Below the pieces are notes generated by a model. The model was not told where the DNA came from. It saw nothing but the letters and a program-made list of their open reading frames with translations, and did no database searches. This document shows, one piece after another, positions 34,757 through 43,283 of a stretch of DNA of 64,000 bases. The stretch comes from Exiguobacterium chiriqhucha RW-2 (GTDB taxonomy: Bacteria > Bacillota > Bacilli > Exiguobacteriales > Exiguobacteriaceae), in contig NZ_ATCL01000009.1 in assembly GCF_000416965.1 (NCBI RefSeq), positions 124,001 to 188,000 on the forward strand, written 5' to 3'. Position 1 is the stretch's first letter, and every line of letters begins with the position of its first letter. The translations under genes and the position numbers were made by a program.

Positions 34757-36328
34757 TTATACGATGATTGGTCCGGCCGCAACGACCGCCTCACTCGCTT
34801 TCGTGAATCGTTTGAAATTGTCCTGGAACTTCCGGGCGAGCGCCGTTGCCTCGGCATCGTAGCGCGCTCCGTCTTTCCATGTGTCCCGCGGATTGAGCAC
34901 GTCGCCTGGCACGCCGTCAATGTGGCGTGGAATCTCGACATTGAAAATGTCGTGGCGCGTCGTCTCGACGTCACGCAATTTGCCGTTGACCGCCGCGTTC
35001 ACCATCGCCCGTGTATAGGCGAGCTTCATCCGTGATCCTTCTCCGTACGCGCCGCCGGTCCAACCCGTGTTGACGAGATAGACGTCGACGTCATGCTTTT
35101 CAATCAGCGTACCGAGCATGTCCGCATAGCGCTCCGGTGCGAGTGGCAAGAACGGTGACCCGAAGCAGGTCGAGAACGTCGCCTGTGGTTCAGTGACGCC
35201 GCGCTCCGTGCCAGCGAGTTTTGACGTATACCCTGACAAGAAGTGGTACATCGCCTGCTCTTTCGTCAATTTGCTGATTGGAGGCAATACCCCGTATGCA
35301 TCGGCCGTCAAGAAGACGATCGTGTTCGGATGACCGGCCCGTGACGGAAGCATCGCGTTATCGATGAATTGAATCGGATAGGCGGCCCGTGTGTTCTCGG
35401 TGAGCGAGATATTCTTATAATCCGGTGCCCGGTTCTCGTCTAAGACGACGTTCTCAATCAATGAGCCGAAACGGATGGCATCGTAGATTTCCGGCTCGTT
35501 CTCGCGCGACAAATTGATCGTCTTCGCGTAGCAACCGCCCTCGATATTGAAGACGCCGTCGGGTGACCAACCGTGCTCGTCATCCCCAATCAAATGGCGT
35601 TCCGGGTCGGCCGACAGTGTCGTCTTCCCAGTTCCCGATAGACCGAAGAAAAGGGCCGTCTCGCCGGCGTCCGATACGTTCGCCGAGCAGTGCATCGATA
35701 ACACATGTTGTTCCGGCAACAGGAAGTTCATGACCGAGAAAATCGATTTTTTAATCTCGCCGCCGTATTCTGTTCCCCCGATCAGAATGGTCCGCTTGGC
35801 GAATGAGACGAGAATGAACGTTTCGGAGTTCGTCCCGTCGATGATTGGGTCGGCCTTATAACTAGGTGCATAGATGACCGTGAAGGGCTCGAAGGCACCT
35901 TTCGTCGGCCATTCACGCAAGAACAACTGTTTGGCGAACAAATTGTGCCACGCGTATTCCGTGATGGCACGGACCGGGAGCGTATAGTGCTCGTCTGCCC
36001 CCGCAGAAGCCTCGAGATAATAGAGCTTGTCTTTCGTTTCGAGGTGCGTCAACACTTTGTCGAGTAGCGCGGTGAACTTCTCTTCCGCGATCGGTTGGTT
36101 GACTGGACCCCAGTCTACTAAATGATTGCTGACTTCATCTTGCACGACGAATTTGTCTTTCGGTGACCGTCCTGTGAATTTCCCGGTACTGACCGATAAA
36201 GCCCCGTCTTTCGTCAGTACGCCTTCACCGTTGCGAATGGCTTCTTCCACCAGTTCTGGAACCGTCAAGTTCCGCATCATGTCGGCACCTTTAATTAATT
36301 CTTCGATTTTCAGGAGCGTTGTCGCCAT
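34757..36328 (-). CDS. pckA: Phosphoenolpyruvate carboxykinase (ATP)
   Basis: A 523-residue enzyme converting oxaloacetate to PEP with ATP, the first step of gluconeogenesis. Motifs: kinase-1a/P-loop [16 protein letters not shown] near residue 238, kinase-2 GDDEHGW, kinase-specific [10 protein letters not shown], and [12 protein letters not shown] near residue 54. The ATG after AAAGGTGGGATTCAGG was chosen over an upstream GTG lying in the binding site. A sigma-A promoter and a cre-like site upstream suggest catabolite repression. Confidence 0.96.
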   Translation of the reverse strand: MATTLLKIEELIKGADMMRNLTVPELVEEAIRNGEGVLTKDGALSVSTGKFTGRSPKDKFVVQDEVSNHLVDWGPVNQPIAEEKFTALLDKVLTHLETKDKLYYLEASAGADEHYTLPVRAITEYAWHNLFAKQLFLREWPTKGAFEPFTVIYAPSYKADPIIDGTNSETFILVSFAKRTILIGGTEYGGEIKKSIFSVMNFLLPEQHVLSMHCSANVSDAGETALFFGLSGTGKTTLSADPERHLIGDDEHGWSPDGVFNIEGGCYAKTINLSRENEPEIYDAIRFGSLIENVVLDENRAPDYKNISLTENTRAAYPIQFIDNAMLPSRAGHPNTIVFLTADAYGVLPPISKLTKEQAMYHFLSGYTSKLAGTERGVTEPQATFSTCFGSPFLPLAPERYADMLGTLIEKHDVDVYLVNTGWTGGAYGEGSRMKLAYTRAMVNAAVNGKLRDVETTRHDIFNVEIPRHIDGVPGDVLNPRDTWKDGARYDAEATALARKFQDNFKRFTKASEAVVAAGPIIV

Positions 36329-36404
36329 CCTGAATCCCACCTTTCCCCTAAATAGATGTGGATGAAATCCGCATACTTCCGCGTTTAATCAGTATGACGT
36401 TTTT

Positions 36405-36433
36405 ATTATATGTGACATACTAATCAAAAACAA
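36405..36433 (-). promoter_or_regulatory. Sigma-A promoter of pckA
   Basis: Minus strand TTGTTT (36428-36433), 17-nt spacer, TATAAT (36405-36410). Confidence 0.65.
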
Positions 36434-36451
36434 GCATTTTTTACCCTTTAA

Positions 36452-36465
36452 AGTAAGCGCTTTCT
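36452..36465 (-). promoter_or_regulatory. cre-like site upstream of pckA
   Basis: Minus strand AGAAAGCGCTTACT matches 12 of 14 positions of TGWNANCGNTNWCA, with the outer pair changed symmetrically. It lies just upstream of the -35 element, consistent with CcpA action on a gluconeogenic gene. Confidence 0.55.
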
Positions 36466-36538
36466 TACATTGTCATTCTAACATATTCTGTACCAGGTCA
36501 TAGTACAAAAACCAAAACGGACAAAAAAATGTTTGATA

Positions 36539-36572
36539 TTTCACAAACATAACTATTTGACCGTTTGTGAAA
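36539..36572. repeat. 10-bp inverted repeat between pckA and metK
   Basis: TTTCACAAAC - 14 nt - GTTTGTGAAA, perfect arms. It ends 26 nt before the metK -35 element. No T-run follows; an operator is more likely than a terminator. Confidence 0.6.
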
Positions 36573-36597
36573 AGTTTGACGAATTCGGTCGATACGC

Positions 36598-36626
36598 TTG
36601 ACAGAACGGGGTGTCATTTATATGAT
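36598..36626 (+). promoter_or_regulatory. Sigma-A promoter of metK
   Basis: TTGACA, 17-nt spacer, TATGAT. Initiation would fall near 36633, just before the S-box. Confidence 0.85.
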
Positions 36627-36643
36627 GGTCTTCGTAACGGATA

Positions 36644-36763
36644 CTCTTATTCTGAGCGGTGGAGGGAACAAGGCCCTACGAAGCCCAGCAACCGTCCGAT
36701 TTTTCATTGTTATTCGGAAAAGGTGCTATCCTGAAGCGAAGCGTAAGCTTCGAACGATAAGAG
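36644..36763 (+). promoter_or_regulatory. SAM-I (S-box) riboswitch
   Basis: P1 is CTCTTAT (36644-36650) / ATAAGAG (36757-36763). The conserved core GAGCGGTGGAGGGA, GGCCCTACGAAGCCC, AGCAACC and AAGGTGCTATCCTGAAGC occurs in order. It precedes metK with a terminator between. Confidence 0.96.
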
Positions 36764-36781
36764 GGTAAGGAAGAACGATTC

Positions 36782-36817
36782 AACCTTTCCCATTTGAACA
36801 TGGCGAGAGGTTTTTTT
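36782..36817 (+). terminator. SAM-controlled attenuator before metK
   Basis: AACCTTTC..CCAT pairs with ATGG.GAGAGGTT (one bulge), then T7. Expected to form when SAM is bound. Confidence 0.85.
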
Positions 36818-36895
36818 CATTACCGTCCCAAAGCAACGCGTAAGGGGAACGAGTACCGTCCACACATCACCCTTTATTATAGGAGGTTTTTCGAA

Positions 36896-38104
36896 ATGGC
36901 AAACTTGAACCGTCGACTTTTCACTTCGGAGTCCGTCACGGAAGGACATCCGGATAAAATTTGTGACCAAATCTCAGATGCGATTTTGGATGCAATTTTA
37001 GCTGAAGATCCAAACGCCCGCGTTGCGGCTGAGACGTCTGTCACAACAGGTCTCGTGCTCGTAGCAGGTGAAATCACAACATCAACTTACGTGGATATCC
37101 CGAAAGTTGTTCGTGAAACTGTTCGTGAGATCGGCTACACACGTGCGAAATATGGTTTCGATGCAGAGACTTGTGCTGTCCTCACATCGATCGATGAGCA
37201 ATCGGTAGACATCGCGCAAGGTGTTGACCAAGCGCTCGAAGCTCGTGAAGGACAAATGACTGAAGAAGAAATCGATGCGATCGGTGCTGGTGACCAAGGT
37301 CTCATGTTCGGTTACGCAACAAAAGAGACGCCGGAACTCATGCCGCTCCCGATTTCACTCGCTCACAAATTGTCACGTCGTTTGGCAGAAGTTCGTAAGA
37401 ACGGCACGCTCGCTTACCTTCGCCCAGACGGTAAGACACAAGTGACAGTCGAATACGACGAAGCGAACAACCCAGTTCGCATCGACACAATCGTCATCTC
37501 GACACAACACGCGGAAGACATCACGCTCGAGCAAATCCAAGCTGATTTGAAAGAACACGTCATCGATGCAGTCATCCCGGCTGAACTCATCGACGCGGAC
37601 ACGAAATACTTCATCAACCCGACTGGCCGCTTCGTAATCGGTGGACCACAAGGGGATGCAGGTCTCACAGGACGCAAAATCATCGTCGATACGTACGGTG
37701 GATACGCTCGTCACGGCGGCGGCGCGTTCTCAGGTAAAGATCCTACCAAAGTTGACCGTTCAGCAGCGTATGCAGCTCGTTACGTGGCGAAAAACCTCGT
37801 TGCAGCGGGACTTGCTGACAAAGCAGAAGTTCAACTTGCTTACGCAATCGGTGTTGCTCACCCGGTATCGATCGCGGTTGATACGTTCGGCACAGGCAAA
37901 TTGAGCGAGACTGAGCTCGTCGAACTCATTCGTGAGAACTTCGACCTCCGTCCGGCCGGCATCATCAAGATGCTCGACCTTCGTCGCCCGATTTACAAGC
38001 AGACAGCAGCTTACGGCCACTTCGGTCGTACAGACGTTGAACTCCCATGGGAGCAAACGGACAAAGCGGCAGTGCTCGAAGAAGGCGCGAAACGCTTCGC
38101 ATAA
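36896..38104 (+). CDS. metK: S-adenosylmethionine synthase
   Basis: A 402-residue enzyme making SAM from methionine and ATP. Motifs: [16 protein letters not shown] near residue 10, [12 protein letters not shown] near 118, and the glycine-rich [19 protein letters not shown] near 262. TAGGAGGTTTTTCGAA precedes the ATG; the open frame starting 102 nt earlier lies in the leader terminator. Repression by SAM through the S-box gives direct feedback control. Confidence 0.97.
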   Translation: MANLNRRLFTSESVTEGHPDKICDQISDAILDAILAEDPNARVAAETSVTTGLVLVAGEITTSTYVDIPKVVRETVREIGYTRAKYGFDAETCAVLTSIDEQSVDIAQGVDQALEAREGQMTEEEIDAIGAGDQGLMFGYATKETPELMPLPISLAHKLSRRLAEVRKNGTLAYLRPDGKTQVTVEYDEANNPVRIDTIVISTQHAEDITLEQIQADLKEHVIDAVIPAELIDADTKYFINPTGRFVIGGPQGDAGLTGRKIIVDTYGGYARHGGGAFSGKDPTKVDRSAAYAARYVAKNLVAAGLADKAEVQLAYAIGVAHPVSIAVDTFGTGKLSETELVELIRENFDLRPAGIIKMLDLRRPIYKQTAAYGHFGRTDVELPWEQTDKAAVLEEGAKRFA

Positions 38105-38111
38105 GCATAGA

Positions 38112-38148
38112 AAAACGACCTTTCACGCGAAAGGTCGTTTTTTTTTAG
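38112..38148. terminator. Bidirectional terminator after metK
   Basis: AAAACGACCTTTC / GAAAGGTCGTTTT with ACGC loop and a T9 tail; A5 before it serves the minus strand. Confidence 0.92.
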
Positions 38149-38642
38149 GCTTGCGGCTTGTCTTCAGTTGTCGCGTTCTCTTTGCCAAGTGCGGTATCTT
38201 TCGCTTCGACGACTTTCTCGCCAATAGATTGTAAATCCGATTTCGCTTCTTGTGCCGTCCCGACGACTTTGTTCACGTCTTGTTTGACCGTGTCGACTTC
38301 ACCGGCGACTTTTTCATAGACGTTTTGCACGTCGGTCGCGACGTCTTGAATGACCTCGGTCGCTGCTTTCACTTGACCGATGACTTGTGACGCCGTTCCG
38401 GCCGGGTCTTGTTTGACCGTGTCGACGAGACCGCCGACCGATGACTTCGCGCTCGAGAACGATTGTTTCGTGTTCTCACGGTTTGACGTGCTAAGTAAGG
38501 CGAGTAGGCCGCCGACGAGGGCGCCGAGGAGCATCCCGGTCACGACTGTGATTTTTGGGCCTCCTGTGTTCGTCTGTTCAAACTGACGGTTCGGATGATT
38601 GGCTTGCTCGACTTGTGGATCGTGTTGTAGTTTCGGTTCCAT
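38145..38642 (-). CDS. YtxH-domain stress protein
   Basis: A 165-residue protein with a hydrophilic N terminus, one Gly-rich membrane helix (about residues 32-50, VVTGMLLGALVGGLLALLS) and a long amphipathic, coiled-coil-prone C-terminal part rich in VDTVKQD-type repeats, ending in an acidic tail. This is the YtxH/GvpP-like general stress layout. AAAAGGAG precedes the ATG. A sigma-B-like promoter lies upstream, consistent with the stress role. Confidence 0.8.
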   Translation of the reverse strand: MEPKLQHDPQVEQANHPNRQFEQTNTGGPKITVVTGMLLGALVGGLLALLSTSNRENTKQSFSSAKSSVGGLVDTVKQDPAGTASQVIGQVKAATEVIQDVATDVQNVYEKVAGEVDTVKQDVNKVVGTAQEAKSDLQSIGEKVVEAKDTALGKENATTEDKPQA

Positions 38643-38680
38643 GGTAACACTCCTTTTTATAAGTTGGCATTGATACTCTT

Positions 38681-38706
38681 ATACCCGACACAAAATGGAA
38701 AATAAC
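38681..38706 (-). promoter_or_regulatory. Sigma-B-like promoter of the YtxH gene
   Basis: Minus strand GTTATT (38701-38706), 14-nt spacer, GGGTAT (38681-38686). The -10 element is a perfect match to the sigma-B consensus. Confidence 0.6.
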
Positions 38707-38806
38707 GTCTTCCTTCATTTCGACATCAAAAAGTAATGAACGGGCAGGATATTTTTTTGCCGATGGGGAATGTTACTACTAGATTGGCCAAAAGGGGGAT
38801 GCCGTT

Positions 38807-39277
38807 ATGAAGATTCGAGAAGCCGTGCCAGAAGATGCCGCCACCATCCGCGACATTGCGCTCGCGACGGTCAGTGAACAAGACGAGGTTCGTTCGAAAG
38901 TGATGGAACGCGCCTATCAGCAAGAAGAGATCGTCCGCGCCATCAGTTCGAGCGAGGAAGCGAAAGAGCAGTTGTTCATTGTCGGTGAGGCCGAAGGCGA
39001 CGTCATCGGATTCTATCACGCCATCGACCGCGGGGACACATGGGAAGTACTCCGTCTCTATCTTCATCCGGCTCATCACCGCCAAGGTCTCGGGACAGCG
39101 CTGTTGTCGCATCTACGGGAGCGGAAAGTCCAACCGATTGAGCTGTACGTCGAAAGCTCGAACGAGCAAGCCATCGCTTTTTTGAGTCATGAGGCGTTCA
39201 TCGAACTGAATCGCATCCAAGAGGAAGTGTACGATCAACCGATGGAGCTGATTCATTTACGGTACGACCCGCGCTAA
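38807..39277 (+). CDS. GNAT-family N-acetyltransferase
   Basis: A 156-residue GNAT protein. Motif A is VLRLYLHPAHHRQGLGTALLSHL (about residues 84-106) with the acetyl-CoA loop HRQGLG; the N-terminal KIREAVPEDAATIRDIAL is typical of motif C. The C-terminal ELYVESSNEQAIAFLSHEAF is motif B. Acceptor unknown. AAAAGGGGGATGCCGTT precedes the ATG. Single gene. Confidence 0.88.
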   Translation: MKIREAVPEDAATIRDIALATVSEQDEVRSKVMERAYQQEEIVRAISSSEEAKEQLFIVGEAEGDVIGFYHAIDRGDTWEVLRLYLHPAHHRQGLGTALLSHLRERKVQPIELYVESSNEQAIAFLSHEAFIELNRIQEEVYDQPMELIHLRYDPR

Positions 39278-39300
39278 GACCCTAGACGGATTTTCAACCA

Positions 39301-39326
39301 AACATCAGTCTGGGCTGATGTTTTTT
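39301..39326 (+). terminator. Terminator of the GNAT gene
   Basis: AACATCAG / CTGATGTT with 6-nt loop, then T-run. Confidence 0.85.
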
Positions 39327-39366
39327 GTTAGTATAAAGATATGTGATAACAAAATGAGGTGACAGC

Positions 39367-40083
39367 ATGGCATATGAAGAAGAATCACGAAAAGGGGTCA
39401 TCGTGATCGTATATCCGCTCCAGTTCACGTCGCGGTTAAGTGAGGCGTTTTTAGGACGGTTGCGGGACGAGTATGAAGTCCTCGTCGTGACCGGCCAGAC
39501 GGTCGGATTGACGGCGGAAGACCATAAATTATTAATCAAGAACACGTTGCGCGAGGCAAGTCAATACAAGCTACCGATTCACGTCATCGCGTTCAGTCTC
39601 GGGGCGTTGTTGACTAACCGTCTGCTCCAGGAATATGATGTGCCGCTTGGTAGTCTGACGTACATCTCACCGCTATTCGACTGGCATCCGTCCCGCCAAA
39701 TCGGCGGACTGAAGCAAGTCGTCGCCAGTGCGGTCGATCGTTTCCGTCCCGACCTCCCGCTCGGCATGATGACGTTCATGGGTGGCGGGGAAGAGTCGTC
39801 GCGCTTCGGAGAGATCACGTACGGTCAATACCGTGAAATCGAAGAAGAGATCGTCGAACATCAAGAAGAGAAAAAACATCTACCGCGTCTGCCGCTCGCT
39901 TGCTTCTATGCACCGGACGACCGCTTCGCCGATGTGAAATTGACACTCAACGTCTGTCGGAAAATCGGTGGCGATCAAGTGTATATCCGCCGACTCGAAG
40001 GATTCCCACATTTCGGCTACGAACGATTGAATACGAAATTCGCGGAGACGCTCATCACGTTTTATGAATTGATTCGAGAATGA
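39367..40083 (+). CDS. Alpha/beta hydrolase-like protein
   Basis: A 238-residue protein with an alpha/beta-hydrolase core: nucleophile elbow HVIAFSLGALLTNRL near residue 77, candidate Asp in CFYAPDDRFADV near 180 and His in EGFPHFGYERL near 216. The N terminus lacks a signal peptide. Lid region 110-165 is charged (EIEEEIVEHQEEKK). Substrate unknown. ATG preceded by AATGAGGTGACAGC. Confidence 0.75.
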   Translation: MAYEEESRKGVIVIVYPLQFTSRLSEAFLGRLRDEYEVLVVTGQTVGLTAEDHKLLIKNTLREASQYKLPIHVIAFSLGALLTNRLLQEYDVPLGSLTYISPLFDWHPSRQIGGLKQVVASAVDRFRPDLPLGMMTFMGGGEESSRFGEITYGQYREIEEEIVEHQEEKKHLPRLPLACFYAPDDRFADVKLTLNVCRKIGGDQVYIRRLEGFPHFGYERLNTKFAETLITFYELIRE

Positions 40084-40085
40084 AG

Positions 40086-40116
40086 ACAGGCGACTCGCAT
40101 GAGTCGCCTGTTTTTA
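40086..40116. terminator. Bidirectional terminator
   Basis: ACAGGCGACTC / GAGTCGCCTGT with GCAT loop between convergent genes. Confidence 0.9.
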
Positions 40117-40686
40117 TTCTCGTTTTTCAATCGCCACGATGAACGGGGGATGATTGATTTGATTGATGAAGCCGTAACGGAGGACGCCAGCCCGCTTTTG
40201 ATCGAGTGCCTCGGTATACGCGAGCACCTCGTCACGCTCGACTTTGCCACTCTCATGGCCGTGATAGATGACGACGACGATGACGCCACCGACGGCCATG
40301 ACGTCGAGCAGTTGCTCGAGGGCGTCGATGGTCGTATTGCCGGTCGTCGTGACCGACTTGTCGCTCCCTGGTAAATAACCGAGATTGAACACGGCCGCTG
40401 TGATTGGGCGTGTCTCGTCTGCCACGATGTCCCGGACCGTGTCGTGGCTATCATGAATGACGGTGACACGGTCCGTCAATGTTGCCTCCTCGATACGAGT
40501 CCGTGTTGCCTCGACCGCCGCGGCTTGAACGTCGAACGCATAGACATGTCCCGTCGCTTCGACGAGTTCGGCTAAAAACAATGTGTCGTGCCCGTTGCCG
40601 GCCGTCATATCGATGGCGACGGCACCTGGCGTCACATGTTCACGAAGTAGGTATTTCGCGAACGGTAAAACTCTCATTAATCCCAT
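40114..40686 (-). CDS. mnmM: tRNA (mnm5s2U34)-methyltransferase MnmM (YtqB)
   Basis: A 190-residue class I SAM methyltransferase: SAM motif AVAIDMTAGNGHDTLFLAEL, VYAFDVQAAAVEATR for the ribose-binding Asp, and FNLGYLPGSDKSVTT, the YtqB-specific NLGYLPG motif. YtqB was shown to methylate nm5s2U at tRNA position 34 in Gram-positives and renamed MnmM. The start with GAAGGATGAGAGCC upstream was chosen; in-frame alternatives exist 9 nt either side. Overlaps the end of ytqA by 47 nt. Confidence 0.88.
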   Translation of the reverse strand: MGLMRVLPFAKYLLREHVTPGAVAIDMTAGNGHDTLFLAELVEATGHVYAFDVQAAAVEATRTRIEEATLTDRVTVIHDSHDTVRDIVADETRPITAAVFNLGYLPGSDKSVTTTGNTTIDALEQLLDVMAVGGVIVVVIYHGHESGKVERDEVLAYTEALDQKRAGVLRYGFINQINHPPFIVAIEKRE

Positions 40687-41617
40687 GGCTCTCATCCTTC
40701 TTTTTTCCTTGGAAAGAATCACGACGCATTAATTCGGCATCGATGGCGTTTAGGACGGCCATCTTGTGCCGGCTCCACGTCGGACCGATCAACAGATCGG
40801 GTGGACCGTCACCGGTCAGACGATGGATGACCATCTCGGGCGGTAATACTTCCAATTGATCACAGACGAGCGAGACGTAAGTCGTCTCGTCCATGAGCTC
40901 GAGCAGTCCTTTTTCGTATTGTCTGGCGAGCGGGGTCTGCTTCAAGACGTGGAGCAAATGAATCTTGATTCCTTGTACGTCCATTTTAGCAACTTCTCGC
41001 GCCGTGTCGAGCATCATGTCCGTCGTCTCGCCCGGCAAACCGTTGATGATATGGACAACGACGCTGATTTGGCGTCGCCGGAGTTTGTCGAGTCCTTCCA
41101 AGAACGTCTTGTAGTCGTGACCACGATTGATTTTCCTCGCCGTCGCATCGTGAATCGTCTGCAGGCCGAGTTCGACCGTGAGTGACGTCCGTTCATTCAA
41201 CTCGGCGAGATAGTCGACGACGTCGTCTGGCAGACAGTCCGGTCGGGTCGCGATCGATAGACCGACGACACCGTCCTCCTCAAGGGCGGGCTCGAATAAT
41301 TCCTGGAGCCGGGAGACGGGGGCATACGTGTTGCTGAACGCTTGGAAGTAGGCGATGTAACTGGCGTGTTTCCATTTTCGGTGCAGCCGCGCCTTCACTT
41401 CGGCGAATTGGACCGAAATCGGATCACAGGCATTGCCTGCGAAGTCGCCACTTCCGTCATCCGAGCAGAACGTACACCCGCCCTTCGAGACGAGCCCGTC
41501 CCGGTTCGGACAAGTGAAGCCCCCGTCGAGCGGTACTTTAAACACTTTCCCGCCGAACTCGCGGCGATATGCTTCATTTAATTTGTGATATCTGGCTTCG
41601 CCAAACGGATGTTGCAT
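40640..41617 (-). CDS. ytqA: Radical SAM protein YtqA (TIGR01212 family)
   Basis: A 325-residue radical SAM enzyme. Iron-sulfur Cys residues lie in GGFTCPNRDG and GGCTFCSDDGSGDF near residues 34-54, the spaced-out motif of this family; YFQAFSNTYAPV, GLSIATRPDCLP and VVHIINGLPGET follow. Operon with mnmM, as ytqA-ytqB in B. subtilis, where YtqA has been tied to the same wobble-uridine pathway (proposed name MnmL, recalled from memory). GGAGAGGATATTC precedes the ATG. Confidence 0.9.
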   Translation of the reverse strand: MQHPFGEARYHKLNEAYRREFGGKVFKVPLDGGFTCPNRDGLVSKGGCTFCSDDGSGDFAGNACDPISVQFAEVKARLHRKWKHASYIAYFQAFSNTYAPVSRLQELFEPALEEDGVVGLSIATRPDCLPDDVVDYLAELNERTSLTVELGLQTIHDATARKINRGHDYKTFLEGLDKLRRRQISVVVHIINGLPGETTDMMLDTAREVAKMDVQGIKIHLLHVLKQTPLARQYEKGLLELMDETTYVSLVCDQLEVLPPEMVIHRLTGDGPPDLLIGPTWSRHKMAVLNAIDAELMRRDSFQGKKKDESHGINESFTVREIPTS

Positions 41618-41689
41618 GAATATCCTCTCCTTCTTTGCTCATGCTATCACAAAGATAAGTCACCGTTATTTCATAATAAGTAATTTTTC

Positions 41690-41718
41690 TTGACAGTTAT
41701 GAGGCGTTCCGTTAGCTT
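41690..41718 (+). promoter_or_regulatory. Possible promoter of the MFS leader
   Basis: TTGACA with a 17-nt spacer to a poor -10 (TAGCTT). Initiation near 41725 would place the leader ribosome binding site at the 5' end, so the true start may lie slightly upstream. Confidence 0.4.
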
Positions 41719-41734
41719 GGAGGAGGACTTATTT

Positions 41735-41770
41735 TTGATTCGGCCGTCGTGCCGAATTTTTATCGTTTAA
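41735..41770 (+). CDS. Candidate 11-residue leader peptide before the MFS gene
   Basis: TTG start 8 nt after AGGAGG; reads MIRPSCRIFIV then TAA. Its codons 2-8 form the stem of a terminator-like hairpin (41738-41757). The MFS start codon lies 23 nt past its stop. This is the geometry of ribosome-controlled attenuation, but the peptide could be chance. Confidence 0.35.
   Translation: MIRPSCRIFIV
41738..41761 (+). terminator. Terminator-like hairpin in the MFS leader
   Basis: ATTCGGC / GCCGAAT with 6-nt loop and T5, between a promoter-like site and the MFS start codon. Confidence 0.6.
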
Positions 41771-41793
41771 CGGGTAGGAAAGGAGTAACTGGT

Positions 41794-42984
41794 ATGAACA
41801 ACAAAATGCCGATTTCGGTATGGATTTTGGTCATCGCGATGGCGCTCAATACGACGGCGGCGTCTTTTTTATGGCCATTTAACACACTCTATATAAATGG
41901 ATATTTAGGCGAGTCAATGACGCTCGCAGGGGTGGCGTTGCTCGTTAACTCGGCGCTCGCCATTGCCGGGAACTATATCGGGGGGACGCTGTTTGACCGG
42001 ATCGGCGGGAAGCGGACGCTCATCCTCTCGGTCGGCCTATTGCTCGTGAGCTCGCTCGGGTTCTTGTTGTTCCATGCCACGTTCCTCGGCTACTTGGGCT
42101 GGCTCGGCTTAATCGGGTTCTCCGGCGGTCTCGTCTTCCCGACGGTATACGCCTTTGCCGGCTTGATTTGGCCGGAAGGCGGACGCCGTTCGTTCAACGC
42201 GATTTACGTCGCTCAAAACGTCGGGGTCGCCCTCGGGACAGCGATGAGCGGACAGATTGCGCGCATCGATATCGAGTTGATTTTCTACGCCAACTTCTTC
42301 TTATCGGTCTTATTCGTCGTCGTCCTCTTATTCGGGCTCCGTTATTTGAAAGACCCGGCACGTCCGGTCGTCCAGTCGCAGCTTGAGGCTGCGGCGACGA
42401 CGTTATCGAGTGCGACGATGAAATCGATGTGGTTCGTCGCCATCGGCTACGCGGCCCTTTGGTTCGTTTACGTGCAGTGGCAAGGGACAATCGCCGTCCA
42501 TTCGAAAGACCTTGGCGTGACAATCAGCCAATATTCACTCCTTTGGACGGTGAACGGAGCCTTGATCGTGTTCGCTCAACCGCTCCTCAACCGGGCGCTT
42601 CGTTACTTTGAAGATGATTTGAAGAAGCAACTCATCGTCGGCGCCGTCATTTTCCTCGCTGCCTTCGCGGTCGTCCCGTTCGCGGGGGGCTTCACGATGT
42701 TCATGGTCGCGATGATCGTCATGACGATCGGGGAGATGTTCATTTGGCCGGCCGTTCCGACGATTGCCGCGAAACTCGCACCGCCGGGGAAAGCAGGTCA
42801 GTTCCAAGGACTCGTCAATATCGCAGCCTCGGTCGGTCGGATGATCGGTCCGACCGTGTCGGGTCTCGTCTATGACGTATTCGGCATCGGTGCCGTCTTT
42901 ACAATGCTATTCTTGCTCACGGCCATCGCGCTCGCGTTCTTCATTTTCATGAAGGACATCCGAGTACCTGAAAAATCAAGTTGA
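41794..42984 (+). CDS. Major facilitator superfamily transporter (YttB-like)
   Basis: A 396-residue twelve-helix MFS permease. Motif A between helices 2 and 3 reads GGTLFDRIGGKRTLI; a central loop lies near residue 195-215. Upstream of leuS, next to ytqA, as yttB in B. subtilis. Efflux of a toxic compound is plausible given the leader attenuator, but the substrate is not evident. AAAGGAGTAACTGGT precedes the ATG. The stop codon overlaps the -35 box of the leuS leader promoter. Confidence 0.88.
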   Translation: MNNKMPISVWILVIAMALNTTAASFLWPFNTLYINGYLGESMTLAGVALLVNSALAIAGNYIGGTLFDRIGGKRTLILSVGLLLVSSLGFLLFHATFLGYLGWLGLIGFSGGLVFPTVYAFAGLIWPEGGRRSFNAIYVAQNVGVALGTAMSGQIARIDIELIFYANFFLSVLFVVVLLFGLRYLKDPARPVVQSQLEAAATTLSSATMKSMWFVAIGYAALWFVYVQWQGTIAVHSKDLGVTISQYSLLWTVNGALIVFAQPLLNRALRYFEDDLKKQLIVGAVIFLAAFAVVPFAGGFTMFMVAMIVMTIGEMFIWPAVPTIAAKLAPPGKAGQFQGLVNIAASVGRMIGPTVSGLVYDVFGIGAVFTMLFLLTAIALAFFIFMKDIRVPEKSS

Positions 42985-43010
42985 CGCTCTAAAACAGATT
43001 GGGCTAAAAT
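42981..43010 (+). promoter_or_regulatory. Sigma-A promoter of the leuS T-box
   Basis: TTGACG (overlapping the MFS stop codon), 18-nt spacer, TAAAAT. Confidence 0.75.
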
Positions 43011-43011
43011 G

Positions 43012-43265
43012 AACGAGTGAGATCATACACATGCGTAGAAGAGGAATAGTATCGTGACGTCTGTATTTGTAGAGAGCCGGTGGGTGGTGTGAACCGGTAT
43101 ATGGACCGCGAGAACTCGCCTTGGAGCAGTTCGCCTGAACGAACAGTAGGGTGAACCGGAGTTACGCCTCGTTACCGGCGTCTCAAGTGGCAGAAATGCA
43201 ACATGGGTGGTACCGCGGAAAGCTTTCAAGCCTTTCGTCCCATTACCGGGGCGGAAGGCTTTTTA
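43012..43265 (+). promoter_or_regulatory. T-box riboswitch of leuS (leucine specifier)
   Basis: The T-box sequence TGGGTGGTACCGCGG lies at 43204-43218. Stem I holds GAGAACTCGCCTTGGA, with the probable specifier codon CTC (Leu) at 43115-43117. A terminator follows. Uncharged tRNA-Leu would stabilise the antiterminator and allow leuS transcription. Confidence 0.94.
43229..43264 (+). terminator. T-box terminator of leuS
   Basis: AGCCTTTCGTCCC / GGGGCGGAAGGCT with ATTACC loop (G-U tolerant), then T5. Its left arm follows the T-box sequence that forms the competing antiterminator. Confidence 0.9.
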
Positions 43266-43283
43266 TTATGCAGAGGAGGATGA

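Noticed and set aside
36794-36895. N-terminal extension of metK
   Set aside because: Lies in the S-box terminator; the protein begins at the inner ATG with AGGAGG.
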